A DNA stretch of 15,525 bases, taken from NCBI GenBank assembly GCA_007128045.1, contig SKYG01000130.1, forward strand, positions 1-15,525, written 5' to 3'. The stretch's first letter is position 1. Each line of letters begins with the position of its first letter. The DNA is from Bacteroidales bacterium (lineage in GTDB: Bacteria > Bacteroidota > Bacteroidia > Bacteroidales > UBA7960). The notes below the pieces were generated by a model, which was not told where the DNA came from, ran no database searches, and saw only the letters and a list, made by a program, of their open reading frames with translations. A program made the position numbers and the translations under genes. Below are positions 1-7,457 of this stretch, one piece after another.

Positions 1-1641
1 ATTCATTCAAAGATCGATTACCGCATTAACAAACGTCACAAAATTGACCTGTATAACGCACTAATCTCATTAACAGATATTCAGGCACGTTCACGAATTG
101 ACACCAATTTGCGAATCGGGCGTGGGCAGGGACCGGGCACAGGACGTTTGGCTGAACGCGACAGGGCACAAATGCGTACACAACAAATCTTTAACTCTAC
201 CCTGCAGGGGAATCACGAGGTATTCAATAATGTTGGTATTGACTGGTCGGCCGTATACTCACGAGCAACCAATGAAGAGCCTGATATGGCTGAAGTTATT
301 AGGAGATCAGGCACATCCAGAAACGGACAAAATGAGATCGTAAAAGAGATCGATTTGCTTGATCGCGACCTGACACGCCGCTGGGTCAACAACTCTGATC
401 AGGACCTTGCTGGCTATCTCAATATTACCTACTACCACCAGCTTGGCTCCATGAATGCAGAATATTCTGTGGGCGGGATGTACCGGAATAAAAACCGAAC
501 CAATTTCTATGATCAATACCTGTTCCGCGCCTCACCCATTTACCAGGAATGGCTTGGTGATATTTTTGACCATTCCTGGAACCTGTTTAATACCCAGGGA
601 ACACCTACCGACCCACTGAATTACGAATCTTACGAAAATGTATTGGGATACTATGCACAGGCCAAAGTCGATATTTCAAGGCTTCAGATTCTGGGCGGCC
701 TCAGGGTGGAGAATACTGATTTTGGATGGGAAAGCAATGCCCCGCCCCAGGTGCAGGGCAGGGTTGGTTCCATCACATACCGTGATTTTCTCCCCAGTAT
801 CCATTTGAAATATATGCCGGCAACAACCATCAATGTCAGAACGTCATATTTCCGCTCGCTGAGCCGTCCAAACTTCTATGAAGTCATCCCATATGAAATC
901 AACGAAGATGACTACCGGGAGCGGGGCAATCCATTTTTGCAACGAACCACAGCCGACAATTTCGACGTTCGTTTGGAATATTTTCCATCACAATTAGACC
1001 AGGTGTTGATAGGCGCATTCTATAAAACAATTGTTGACCCTATCGAAAGTGCATTGCAGATCTCGGGACAAGCCATTTTTCTACAGCCAAACAATTTTGG
1101 AACGGCAAACAATATGGGCGCAGAGATTGACATTACCAAATACTTCAGAAGGTTTGGCATCAGGGCATTTTACAACTTTACCGATTCCAGAATTACCACC
1201 ACCAAGATATTCCGCTTCCGCGATGATCAAGGGCAGCTGACATCCCGCGAAGAAGACCAGACCAGACCGCTGCAAGGCCAGTCGCGACATATCAGCAATG
1301 TTTCACTGCTGTACAAACATCAGGAGAAAAAATTTGATGTTCAATTGGCCATGGTATATACCGGCCGTAGAATTATCAGCGTTTCGCCTTACCTCGATAA
1401 TGATATCTGGCAGCGGGGTTTCACACAGCTTGATCTCTCCGTGGAAAAAGGATTTGGTTCCCAGTTTAAAGCCTTCATTAAAGTCAACAACCTGCTTAAT
1501 ACGCCGATGCGTGCTGATATACTGCTCCCCAACACCTTTAACCAGGAACAGGTACCCTATCTTGATGTTACCGACAACTTATTGGTAAGAGAAGATTATT
1601 ACAAAATAAATGCATCAATCGGTTTAAAATTCAACTTATAA
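1..1641 (+). CDS. TonB-dependent outer-membrane receptor, C-terminal part (5' end cut by the window)
   Basis: The reading frame is open from base 1 and has 546 codons before the TAA. The first start-like codon, a TTG at 109, is not a real start because the frame continues upstream of it. The visible part is beta-barrel: alternating amphipathic strands rich in Tyr, Phe and Asn, barrel motifs such as GGLRVENTDF and SYFRSLSRPNFYE, the GNPFLQRTTADNFDVRLEYF region typical of TonB_dep_Rec barrels, and a C-terminal strand ending KINASIGLKFNL. The plug domain and TonB box lie upstream of the window. Such receptors import ligands across the outer membrane using TonB-ExbBD energy. The substrate cannot be read from this part. 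The beta-helix lipoprotein gene starts 44 bases downstream on the same strand, so the two are probably one transcript and may work as a receptor plus surface lipoprotein. The family call is firm; the substrate is unknown. Confidence 0.9.
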   Translation: MHSKIDYRINKRHKIDLYNALISLTDIQARSRIDTNLRIGRGQGPGTGRLAERDRAQMRTQQIFNSTLQGNHEVFNNVGIDWSAVYSRATNEEPDMAEVIRRSGTSRNGQNEIVKEIDLLDRDLTRRWVNNSDQDLAGYLNITYYHQLGSMNAEYSVGGMYRNKNRTNFYDQYLFRASPIYQEWLGDIFDHSWNLFNTQGTPTDPLNYESYENVLGYYAQAKVDISRLQILGGLRVENTDFGWESNAPPQVQGRVGSITYRDFLPSIHLKYMPATTINVRTSYFRSLSRPNFYEVIPYEINEDDYRERGNPFLQRTTADNFDVRLEYFPSQLDQVLIGAFYKTIVDPIESALQISGQAIFLQPNNFGTANNMGAEIDITKYFRRFGIRAFYNFTDSRITTTKIFRFRDDQGQLTSREEDQTRPLQGQSRHISNVSLLYKHQEKKFDVQLAMVYTGRRIISVSPYLDNDIWQRGFTQLDLSVEKGFGSQFKAFIKVNNLLNTPMRADILLPNTFNQEQVPYLDVTDNLLVREDYYKINASIGLKFNL

Positions 1642-1685
1642 TTATTATTAATCAAACCTTTTTTAATCAACAAACCTTTTTTAAA

Positions 1686-3026
1686 ATGAAAACTAGAAAT
1701 TTAGCTTACTTATTAATACTTTTCTTCGTGGGATTTATTGCATGTGACAAGGAAGAATCAAAAGTAGATATTGATGATCCTGATCCAGATGGCATCACGA
1801 CCATTACAGATCAAACCACTGAACTATCAGGACCGATGCGTGGCACCTTAAAAGCCGGCAGAACCTACACCGTTATTGGCGACCTGATCATTCCTGAAAA
1901 TGAAGAAATCGTTGCGGAAGCTGGCGTACAAATCATTTTCCAGGTACCTGCCGATGGTATCGGTTATGAAATCACCAATAATGGGTCATTTATCAGCCTT
2001 GGAACCCAGCAAAATCCCAACCTGCTATCTGTTCCTGAAAACATGCGCACCGACGCAAATATTTTTGCCGGACTGTGGGGCGGCATCCAATGTTCTGACA
2101 AAGCCAAAGCAGTGGTGCTGAAATGGACCCGCATGGAATATACTGGCGGAGAAGGTGGTCCGGGAACACCCCGTGCAGGACGTATCAGGTACGGTATCTG
2201 GACACTCAGCGATCAGACAGAAGTAGTAATAGAAGACAGCTGGTTTTACGGGTCCAAAGATGATTTCTTCAGGCCAGTAGGTGGAAAACTGCACATTGTA
2301 CGCAACACGTTTGAACTTATGGGAGAGGATGGAGGAGATATCATCAATGTAAAAGGAGGAACCGTAGGCAATATTGCTTATAATGTAGTGATCGGCGCTG
2401 CCACCAATGCCTTCAAACCCTCTGACGATGGAGAGAGCACCATTCAGTCGAATATCGGGATATTCAACAACACCATCATCAATAGCGGTCACCGCAGGGC
2501 CGGACTTAACCGCGGTTCCAACATCAACTTCGAGAATGGTGCAAGAGGTTTTGCCTACAACAATATACTGGTAAACAACAAAAACGGTATCCGTGTGCTT
2601 CACGATGCCGATATTGCCAACATAAGCTATGATTACAACCTGTATTATGCACACAACCAACAGTTCCTGGGTCAGATTCCACCGGAAGATTCTGCCAGTG
2701 AGATCAGGCCTAATGACATTGTGGGCAGCAACCCCGGCGATAACAACCCCATGTTCGTGAACTATGACGTCACACAGTTTACCCTTGAACAATACCTCGC
2801 AGGTGAAAACCAGCCAATAGTCATGAACCGCATGACAAATGGCGCAAGCACTTACAACCTGAGGTTGGCGCAAGGTTCTCCTGCTATCGGTGCGGGTACG
2901 ACCAGCATCACCCAGGTACCCATCACTTGGGTGCATCTGACTGGAAATCGCGGGCCAAGTGCCGTATCACCAAGCACAGACCTTGGAGCTTATCCAACGA
3001 ATGGTACGGGAAACAAGCATAATTAA
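1686..3026 (+). CDS. Parallel beta-helix lipoprotein, likely surface-exposed
   Basis: A 446-residue protein with a lipoprotein signal peptide: Lys/Arg at the start, a hydrophobic stretch at about 6-19, and lipobox FIAC with Cys20. After the Cys comes DKEES, which resembles the K-(D/E)2 lipoprotein export signal of Bacteroidota, so display on the cell surface is inferred. From about residue 50 there are many short strands with repeated Asn-rich turns (GNIAYNVVIG, GIFNNTIINSG, FAYNNILVNN, GIRVLHDADI), the pattern of a right-handed parallel beta-helix. Folds of this kind occur in polysaccharide lyases, adhesins and cell-surface binding proteins. I cannot assign catalytic residues or a substrate. 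The C-terminal ending (about 395-446: SPAIGAGT, TDLGAYP) is typical of beta-helix proteins with a DxGAY end cap. It follows the TonB-dependent receptor by 44 bases, a stretch that contains a small duplicated ATCAA...CCTTTTTT motif, and is followed by a strong terminator. Confidence 0.85.
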   Translation: MKTRNLAYLLILFFVGFIACDKEESKVDIDDPDPDGITTITDQTTELSGPMRGTLKAGRTYTVIGDLIIPENEEIVAEAGVQIIFQVPADGIGYEITNNGSFISLGTQQNPNLLSVPENMRTDANIFAGLWGGIQCSDKAKAVVLKWTRMEYTGGEGGPGTPRAGRIRYGIWTLSDQTEVVIEDSWFYGSKDDFFRPVGGKLHIVRNTFELMGEDGGDIINVKGGTVGNIAYNVVIGAATNAFKPSDDGESTIQSNIGIFNNTIINSGHRRAGLNRGSNINFENGARGFAYNNILVNNKNGIRVLHDADIANISYDYNLYYAHNQQFLGQIPPEDSASEIRPNDIVGSNPGDNNPMFVNYDVTQFTLEQYLAGENQPIVMNRMTNGASTYNLRLAQGSPAIGAGTTSITQVPITWVHLTGNRGPSAVSPSTDLGAYPTNGTGNKHN

Positions 3027-3040
3027 AAGTTTCTCCCAGT

Positions 3041-3087
3041 ATAAGAAAACCTCCGGCTACAACATGGCCGGAGGTTTGTTTTCTTAT
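3041..3087. terminator. Hairpin terminator after the receptor/lipoprotein pair
   Basis: An 11 bp perfect stem AAACCTCCGGC (3047-3057) pairs with GCCGGAGGTTT (3067-3077) around a 9-base loop. Outside it, ATAAGAAAA and TTTTCTTAT also pair, with a small bulge. The A-rich left arm and T-rich right arm would allow termination on either strand, but the neighbouring genes are both on the plus strand, so its main role should be to end the transcript of the lipoprotein gene and separate it from the pyrophosphatase gene. Confidence 0.88.
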
Positions 3088-3131
3088 ATCATTTAACTTG
3101 CATATCCAAAGGCACTTATTCCAATGAAAAA

Positions 3132-3139
3132 TACCTTTA
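3132..3139 (+). promoter_or_regulatory. Possible -7 box for the pyrophosphatase gene
   Basis: TACCTTTA differs from the Bacteroidota -7 consensus TAnnTTTG at the last base and lies 29 bases before the ATG at 3169. No clear TTTG -33 element is seen at the expected distance. A promoter is expected here because a strong terminator lies just upstream, but this exact site is weak. Confidence 0.3.
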
Positions 3140-3168
3140 TTTTTAAAAGCCAGCCAACCATCTAATCC

Positions 3169-3819
3169 ATGAGAACCCTATTTCCAATTGTAATTATTGT
3201 ACTTTTTTTTTCATGTAACAATAAACATGCAAAAAACCTCACCCAAAACTCCACACACGATTTTCTTAGAGATTTCCCGGCATATACAACTGACAGTCTC
3301 GTACATATTGTGGTGGAAATACCTGCCGGATGCAATCAAAAGTGGGAGGTAAACAAGATTACCGGATATATGGAATGGGAACCACGTGGTGAAGACTCTC
3401 TGAGGGTTATAAAATACCTGCCCTACCCAGCCAATTATGGCATGATACCTTCTACCTGGCTGCCAGAACACGAAGGTGGCGATAATGACCCCCTGGATGT
3501 CTTTTTACTCGGACAAGCAGTTGAAAGAGGCAGCGTCGTACCCGCCAGGATCATAGGCGTGATCAGAATGCTGGATAAAGGCCTGCAGGACGATAAACTC
3601 ATTGCTGTGACAACCAAAGATTGGTTCTATGACATACATGATATTCAGCAATTGAATGAGCAATATCCCGGGATAATAGAGATATTGACCACCTGGCTGT
3701 TGCACTATAAAGGCTCTGAATCAATCAAAATTCAGGATATTGAAAGTGCATCCACGGCAAAGCAAATCTTACACAAGGCCATCAACGCCTACAATAGCCG
3801 TGATGGAATCATTCACTAA
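3169..3819 (+). CDS. ppa: Family I inorganic pyrophosphatase with a lipoprotein signal
   Basis: A 216-residue enzyme that hydrolyses pyrophosphate to two phosphates. The whole active-site set known from E. coli PPase can be matched: Lys58 and Glu60 (EIPAGCNQKWE), Arg73, Tyr90 (NYG), Asp105/Asp107/Asp110 in the signature DNDPLD, Asp136 and Asp141, Lys143, and Tyr180-Lys181 (HYK). The enzyme should therefore be active and Mg-dependent. The unusual part is the N-terminus: MRTLFPIVIIVLFFSC is a short hydrophobic lipoprotein signal with lipobox FFSC, Cys16, and the mature domain starts about 30 residues later. E. coli PPase (about 175 residues) is cytoplasmic and has no such leader. There is no acidic surface-export motif after the Cys (NNKHAK), so a periplasm-facing membrane anchor is inferred. 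About five extra residues lie between Tyr90 and the Asp signature compared with E. coli. It stands alone between a terminator and a convergent gene. Confidence 0.93.
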   Translation: MRTLFPIVIIVLFFSCNNKHAKNLTQNSTHDFLRDFPAYTTDSLVHIVVEIPAGCNQKWEVNKITGYMEWEPRGEDSLRVIKYLPYPANYGMIPSTWLPEHEGGDNDPLDVFLLGQAVERGSVVPARIIGVIRMLDKGLQDDKLIAVTTKDWFYDIHDIQQLNEQYPGIIEILTTWLLHYKGSESIKIQDIESASTAKQILHKAINAYNSRDGIIH

Positions 3820-3892
3820 CCCAAATTCTATTGTAGCAGGTATTGATGCCGGTATGATCTCTAAAATGACATATATCATCTCGACTGAGACA

Positions 3893-3912
3893 AGACAAGG
3901 CATGCCTTGTCT
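3893..3912. repeat. Perfect 20 bp palindrome, GAGAC/GTCTC type
   Basis: AGACAAGGCATGCCTTGTCT is identical to its own reverse complement. It lies in the 218-base gap between the convergent pyrophosphatase and prolyl oligopeptidase genes. A near copy of its left arm (GAGACA) lies just before it at 3888-3893. Its outer arms resemble the palindrome at 15477-15498, which also begins GAGAC and ends GTCTC. It could form a cruciform or hairpin in both transcripts, or be a small dispersed repeat. Confidence 0.75.
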
Positions 3913-3918
3913 CTACTT

Positions 3919-4028
3919 CTTTCGGCCTTCGACCTTCGACATTCATTTGTGGGCGAAAGATTTTTCGCCCCTACAAATACGTCTATGAATCTTTCGGCCT
4001 TCGACATTCGACATTCGACCTTCAGACT
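3919..4028. repeat. Short-period intergenic array (CTTCGAC/ATTCGAC units) in two blocks
   Basis: Two blocks each begin CTTTCGGCCTTCGAC and continue with 7 bp units CTTCGAC or ATTCGAC (about 3919-3945 and 3990-4028). The second block ends with CTTCAGAC and TTTC, which match the units of the 8 bp array at 11959-12014. The hairpin at 3951-3970 lies between the blocks. No gene is seen here. Confidence 0.65.
3951..3970. terminator. Hairpin between convergent genes
   Basis: GGGCGAAA (3951-3958) pairs perfectly with TTTCGCCC (3963-3970) around a GATT loop. ATTTGT and ACAAAT on either side extend the pairing past a small mismatch. It lies between the stop codons of the plus-strand pyrophosphatase and the minus-strand peptidase and could end both transcripts. 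A dispersed repeat is an equally good reading, since similar GGGGCGAAA palindromes recur in Bacteroidota intergenic DNA. Confidence 0.55.
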
Positions 4029-4037
4029 TTCTGTCGT

Positions 4038-6116
4038 CTACTCAAACAACTTCATATGCAGGTAGGTATACCCCAATGCCGATGACATGGCCCGCTGTTC
4101 ATTGGTAGAGGCACCGGCATGGCCACCTTCCATATTCTCATAATAATATACCGGGTACCCCATGTCGAGCATCTTTGCAACCATCTTCCGGGCATGTCCG
4201 GGGTGCACTCTGTCGTCGCGTGTAGAGGTGGTAAAAAACACCAGCGGATAATTCTGGTTCTCCTTCAGGTTGTGATAAGGAGAATATTTCCTTATATACT
4301 CCCATTCCTCCGGGATGTCGGGATTGCCATATTCTCCCATCCAGCTGGCACCAGCCAACAATTTGTTGTAGCGCTGCATGTCGAGCAGCGGCACCTGGCA
4401 AACAACCGCATTGTAAAGTTCCGGACGCTGGGTAAAGGCCACGCCAACGAGCAATCCGCCATTGCTACCACCCTGTATGCCAATTCGTCGGCCCGAAGTG
4501 ATGCCTCTGTCGATCAGGTCTTCCGCCACTGCATGGAAGTCGTCGAACACCCGCTGCCGGTTCTCTTTCAATCCAGCCTGATGCCAGGCAGGGCCAAACT
4601 CTCCACCACCGCGAATATTGGCCAGCACGTATACCCCACCCTGTTCCAGCCACGAGTTACCTACAATGGCTGAATAAAAAGGCAAACGAGACACTTCAAA
4701 GCCACCATAAGCAGCAAGCAAGGTGGGGTTGTTGCCATCTAACCGCATATTCTCCTTTCCAACTACAAAGTAGGGGATCATCGTCCCATCAGCAGATCGA
4801 ACCTCGTGTTGCCACACCTTCAAACCAGCACTTTCAAAATAGGCAGGTGTGGATTGAACCAGCCGGTAGCTGTCGGCTGCTGCATCGGCATAATAGAGCG
4901 ACGAGGGTGTCAGGAAGTTCTGGTAATAAAAGAAAAAATGATCCGATGTATCGTCGGTCGATCCGACGCTGACACTTCCCATAGCGGGAACGTCCAGTTG
5001 GAAGCCATGCCAGCGACCATTTTCAAAGGTATAACGATACAACTCACTTACGACATTGGTCAATTTGGATACCAGCAACGTGCCCTGGGTAGAGCTCACC
5101 GACGCAATGCTCGAACGCTCACCGGGCTCAGTGATCAGCAGGGCATCATTACGGCCATCCAGCACCGCACCATAATTAAGGCTCACCAATGATCCCTGTT
5201 TGAACATCTTACCGCCCAGCTCCCAGTTACTTTTCAGGTCTACAACAAGCTGCCCATCCATGATATCAACGATACGGGCATCGGCAGGCATGTCGACCTT
5301 AATGAGCTGATCACCCTCGAGCAAATAATACTCGAAACTAAAAAAGTCAATGCTTCTGATCACAAAGGCATATCTCCTCCCCGGTTTGTTTAAAACCCCA
5401 CCAGAAACAATCACATCTGATAATTCTCCCTCAAACAGCAGGGGAGCATCCTCCATGGCCACACCTCGTTTCCAGCGTTTCACCTGACGAGGATAACCCG
5501 ATGTAGTCAGGGTGCCCTCGCCAAAGTCAGAGCTGACCAGCAGGGTGTTCCTGTCGTACCAGCTAACACCTCCCTTCGACTCGGAGATAAAAAAACCATC
5601 ATCGACAAAAGTCCTGGAGTTCACGTTGAACTCCCTCACCTCTGTAGCATCGGCACCACCTCTCGACAGATAAACCAAAAATAGGTCATAGTCAGGATAC
5701 AGTCCTGTAGCCCCTTTGAAGACCCACCGCACGTCATCCTGATCCGACAGCTTATCGATATCGAGCAGTATCTCCCACTCAGGATTACCGGCCAGGTAGC
5801 TTTCCTTTGTTGTCCGGCGCCAGATACCACGCACATGGGTAGCGTCCTGCCAGAAGTTATAGATATGATCACCCAAAATGGAAGGGGCCACGATCCGGTC
5901 GCTGGAGTTCAGCACAGCCAGGTTCTTTTCAAAAAATGTTTGATACATAGGATGGCCCTTCAATATGGCCAGGCTCTGGTTGTTTTGCTGCTCCACCCAA
6001 GAAAGGGCCTCTTTTCCTTCAACTTCCTCAAGCCAAAGGTAAGGGTCTTCGGCGTATGCGGTTGATATACCTGATAGAATCATCATCAATGCAAATAAAT
6101 AGTTTCTTGTGTTCAT
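4038..6116 (-). CDS. Secreted prolyl oligopeptidase family serine peptidase (S9A)
   Basis: A 692-residue enzyme that cleaves short peptides, typically after proline. The start is set at the ATG at 6116 because it begins a clean signal peptide (MNTRNYLFALMMILSG, cleavage after AYA at residue 22); the longer frame upstream begins with TTG and adds an unlikely leader. The mature protein begins EDPYLWLEEVEG, the usual S9A opening. Residues of about 60-400 form the beta-propeller, followed by the alpha/beta-hydrolase domain. Catalytic residues: Ser551 in GGSNGGLL, Asp634/635 in TRDDRVHPGH and His666 in EGGHAGAS, close to the spacing of mammalian prolyl oligopeptidase. GGFEVSRLPFYS and LANIRGGGEFGPAWH are also family motifs. 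It should act in the periplasm. It lies 63 bases after the M20D amidohydrolase gene on the same strand, with a good promoter in between, so it can be expressed alone or together with it. Both neighbours suggest peptide or amide breakdown. Confidence 0.95.
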   Translation of the reverse strand: MNTRNYLFALMMILSGISTAYAEDPYLWLEEVEGKEALSWVEQQNNQSLAILKGHPMYQTFFEKNLAVLNSSDRIVAPSILGDHIYNFWQDATHVRGIWRRTTKESYLAGNPEWEILLDIDKLSDQDDVRWVFKGATGLYPDYDLFLVYLSRGGADATEVREFNVNSRTFVDDGFFISESKGGVSWYDRNTLLVSSDFGEGTLTTSGYPRQVKRWKRGVAMEDAPLLFEGELSDVIVSGGVLNKPGRRYAFVIRSIDFFSFEYYLLEGDQLIKVDMPADARIVDIMDGQLVVDLKSNWELGGKMFKQGSLVSLNYGAVLDGRNDALLITEPGERSSIASVSSTQGTLLVSKLTNVVSELYRYTFENGRWHGFQLDVPAMGSVSVGSTDDTSDHFFFYYQNFLTPSSLYYADAAADSYRLVQSTPAYFESAGLKVWQHEVRSADGTMIPYFVVGKENMRLDGNNPTLLAAYGGFEVSRLPFYSAIVGNSWLEQGGVYVLANIRGGGEFGPAWHQAGLKENRQRVFDDFHAVAEDLIDRGITSGRRIGIQGGSNGGLLVGVAFTQRPELYNAVVCQVPLLDMQRYNKLLAGASWMGEYGNPDIPEEWEYIRKYSPYHNLKENQNYPLVFFTTSTRDDRVHPGHARKMVAKMLDMGYPVYYYENMEGGHAGASTNEQRAMSSALGYTYLHMKLFE

Positions 6117-6153
6117 TGTTTCTTGTTTTAATGGTTGAACAAATAAAGAATCA

Positions 6154-6183
6154 CAAAAATATTGAATTCTTTTATCCAATCAA
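6154..6183 (-). promoter_or_regulatory. Promoter of the prolyl oligopeptidase gene
   Basis: On the minus strand TTG (6183-6181) is followed by 19 bases and then TATTTTTG (6161-6154), an exact match to TAnnTTTG with the Bacteroidota -33/-7 spacing. The -7 box lies 37 bases before the ATG at 6116. The -33 element overlaps the TGA stop of the upstream M20D gene (6180-6182). Confidence 0.65.
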
Positions 6184-7370
6184 CAACCAAGCTCCTTACA
6201 TGCAATATAGGCCATCAACCCCATCCCTATCTCAAGAGCATTTTCATCAACATCAAATGTTGGGGTATGCAGGTTTGAACCAGTTCCTTTATCCGGACTG
6301 CTGACGCCAAGTCTGTAAAAGCAGGCGGGGAGTTTCTGCGAGAAAAAAGCAAAATCTTCGGCAGTCATAGCCAGATCCAATTCTTCGACGTTTTCATTAC
6401 CAAGGTAATCAGAAGCATACTGTCTGAATGCATCAGCCAGCTTATCGTCATTTACAAGAAACGGATAACCCTTTTCAATATACACGTCACAGTCGCCTCC
6501 CATACCCTTAGCAATGCCTATAGCCATATCGGTAATCTGCTGTAACGCTTCCGCACGCCACTTTTCGTTAAAAGTGCGAAAGGTACCTTCGATCTTTACC
6601 TCATTTGGGATAATATTGGTACGCCCCAATCCTGCTATCTTTCCGAAGCTGAGCACCGACGGTATAGAGGCTTTGGCAGAGCGACTAACGATAGTTTGCA
6701 AAGCCACCACAATATGTGATGCGATCACGATGGGGTCAACATTCAGGTGGGGAGTGGCAGCATGCCCGCCTTTTCCTTTCACGGTAAGATAAATCTCATC
6801 GGCAGAAGCCATATATTTCCCGCTTCGTACGCCAACCTTTCCAACCGGAAGGGGTACGAATACATGCTGACCAAATATCGACTCCGGTGCAGGGTTCTGT
6901 AGCACTCCTTCATCAATCATCAGCTTTGCACCTCCTGGCGCCGTCTCCTCAGAAGGTTGAAAGATCAGCTTTACCGTACCACCCCAGTAGTCGCGCAACT
7001 CATTCAAAATCCTCGTTGCACCCAGCAAGCACGACATATGAACATCATGTCCGCAAGCATGCATCACCCCAGGATTCAGTGATTTATAAGAAACATCATT
7101 TGCCTCATCAATAGGTAATGCATCCATATCTGCCCGTAAAGCTACCACCTTCCCTCTGCCTTTGTTTCCAGGTATCAAAGCCACTATACCCGTACCGGCA
7201 ATACCTCTCTCATAAGCAATGCCCATGGCATCAAGCTGCTGTGCAATAAACTCAGATGTCTCATGCTCCTGCATGGACAATTCCGGATGGGCATGCAAAT
7301 GCCTTCTTATTTCCACAATATCCTCAAAATAGATTCTTGATAATTCCCTGATCTTTGCAATTAAATCCAT
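6180..7370 (-). CDS. M20D family amidohydrolase (N-acyl amino acid / hippurate hydrolase type)
   Basis: A 396-residue metal-dependent hydrolase that removes acyl groups from N-acylated amino acids or related amides. The ATG at 7370 is preferred: the upstream in-frame codon is TTG, and AGGA lies a few bases before this ATG. Family features in order: IRRHLHAHPELS (22-32), VALRADMDALPI (76-87), HACGHDVH with metal ligands Cys106 and His108, FQPSEE (137-142) with Glu141/142, GQHV with His169, the lid/dimerisation domain at about 185-300 (KGKGGHAATPH), AEDFAFF near 340, and His368 in NLHTPTFDVDE. There is no signal peptide, so it is cytoplasmic. Substrate range within M20D (hippurate, indole-acetyl-amino acids, acetyl-diaminopimelate) cannot be settled by sequence. 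It is divergent from the metallo-hydrolase at 7458 and upstream of the prolyl oligopeptidase. Confidence 0.93.
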   Translation of the reverse strand: MDLIAKIRELSRIYFEDIVEIRRHLHAHPELSMQEHETSEFIAQQLDAMGIAYERGIAGTGIVALIPGNKGRGKVVALRADMDALPIDEANDVSYKSLNPGVMHACGHDVHMSCLLGATRILNELRDYWGGTVKLIFQPSEETAPGGAKLMIDEGVLQNPAPESIFGQHVFVPLPVGKVGVRSGKYMASADEIYLTVKGKGGHAATPHLNVDPIVIASHIVVALQTIVSRSAKASIPSVLSFGKIAGLGRTNIIPNEVKIEGTFRTFNEKWRAEALQQITDMAIGIAKGMGGDCDVYIEKGYPFLVNDDKLADAFRQYASDYLGNENVEELDLAMTAEDFAFFSQKLPACFYRLGVSSPDKGTGSNLHTPTFDVDENALEIGMGLMAYIACKELGC

Positions 7371-7394
7371 AATTCCTGTTTTTTTGATCAACAG

Positions 7395-7402
7395 CAAAAT
7401 TA
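7395..7402 (-). promoter_or_regulatory. -7 box of the M20D gene promoter
   Basis: The minus strand reads TAATTTTG, an exact match to TAnnTTTG, 24 bases before the ATG at 7370. A clear TTTG -33 element is not seen, the region upstream being A-rich. Confidence 0.5.
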
Positions 7403-7423
7403 CTTTTTTTTCACTTTATTTAT

Positions 7424-7431
7424 TACATTTG
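7424..7431 (+). promoter_or_regulatory. -7 box of the metallo-hydrolase gene promoter
   Basis: TACATTTG matches TAnnTTTG exactly and lies 26 bases before the ATG at 7458. It faces away from the minus-strand box at 7395-7402, with 21 bases between the two, so the divergent promoters share one short T-rich control region. Confidence 0.5.
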
Positions 7432-7457
7432 AGGGCTACTAACCCCTAATATAGACA

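Noticed and set aside
2025..2936. Long minus-strand open frame (303 codons) inside the beta-helix lipoprotein gene
   Set aside because: It lies wholly antisense to a gene with a clear signal peptide and beta-helix pattern, and its translation shows no recognisable domain. It is a codon-bias shadow.
6117..6179. Upstream TTG start for the prolyl oligopeptidase
   Set aside because: It would put 21 polar residues before a normal signal peptide and would start upstream of the likely promoter box.
7371..7397. Upstream TTG start for the M20D hydrolase
   Set aside because: It lies inside the -7 promoter box, and the ATG at 7370 has an AGGA in front of it.
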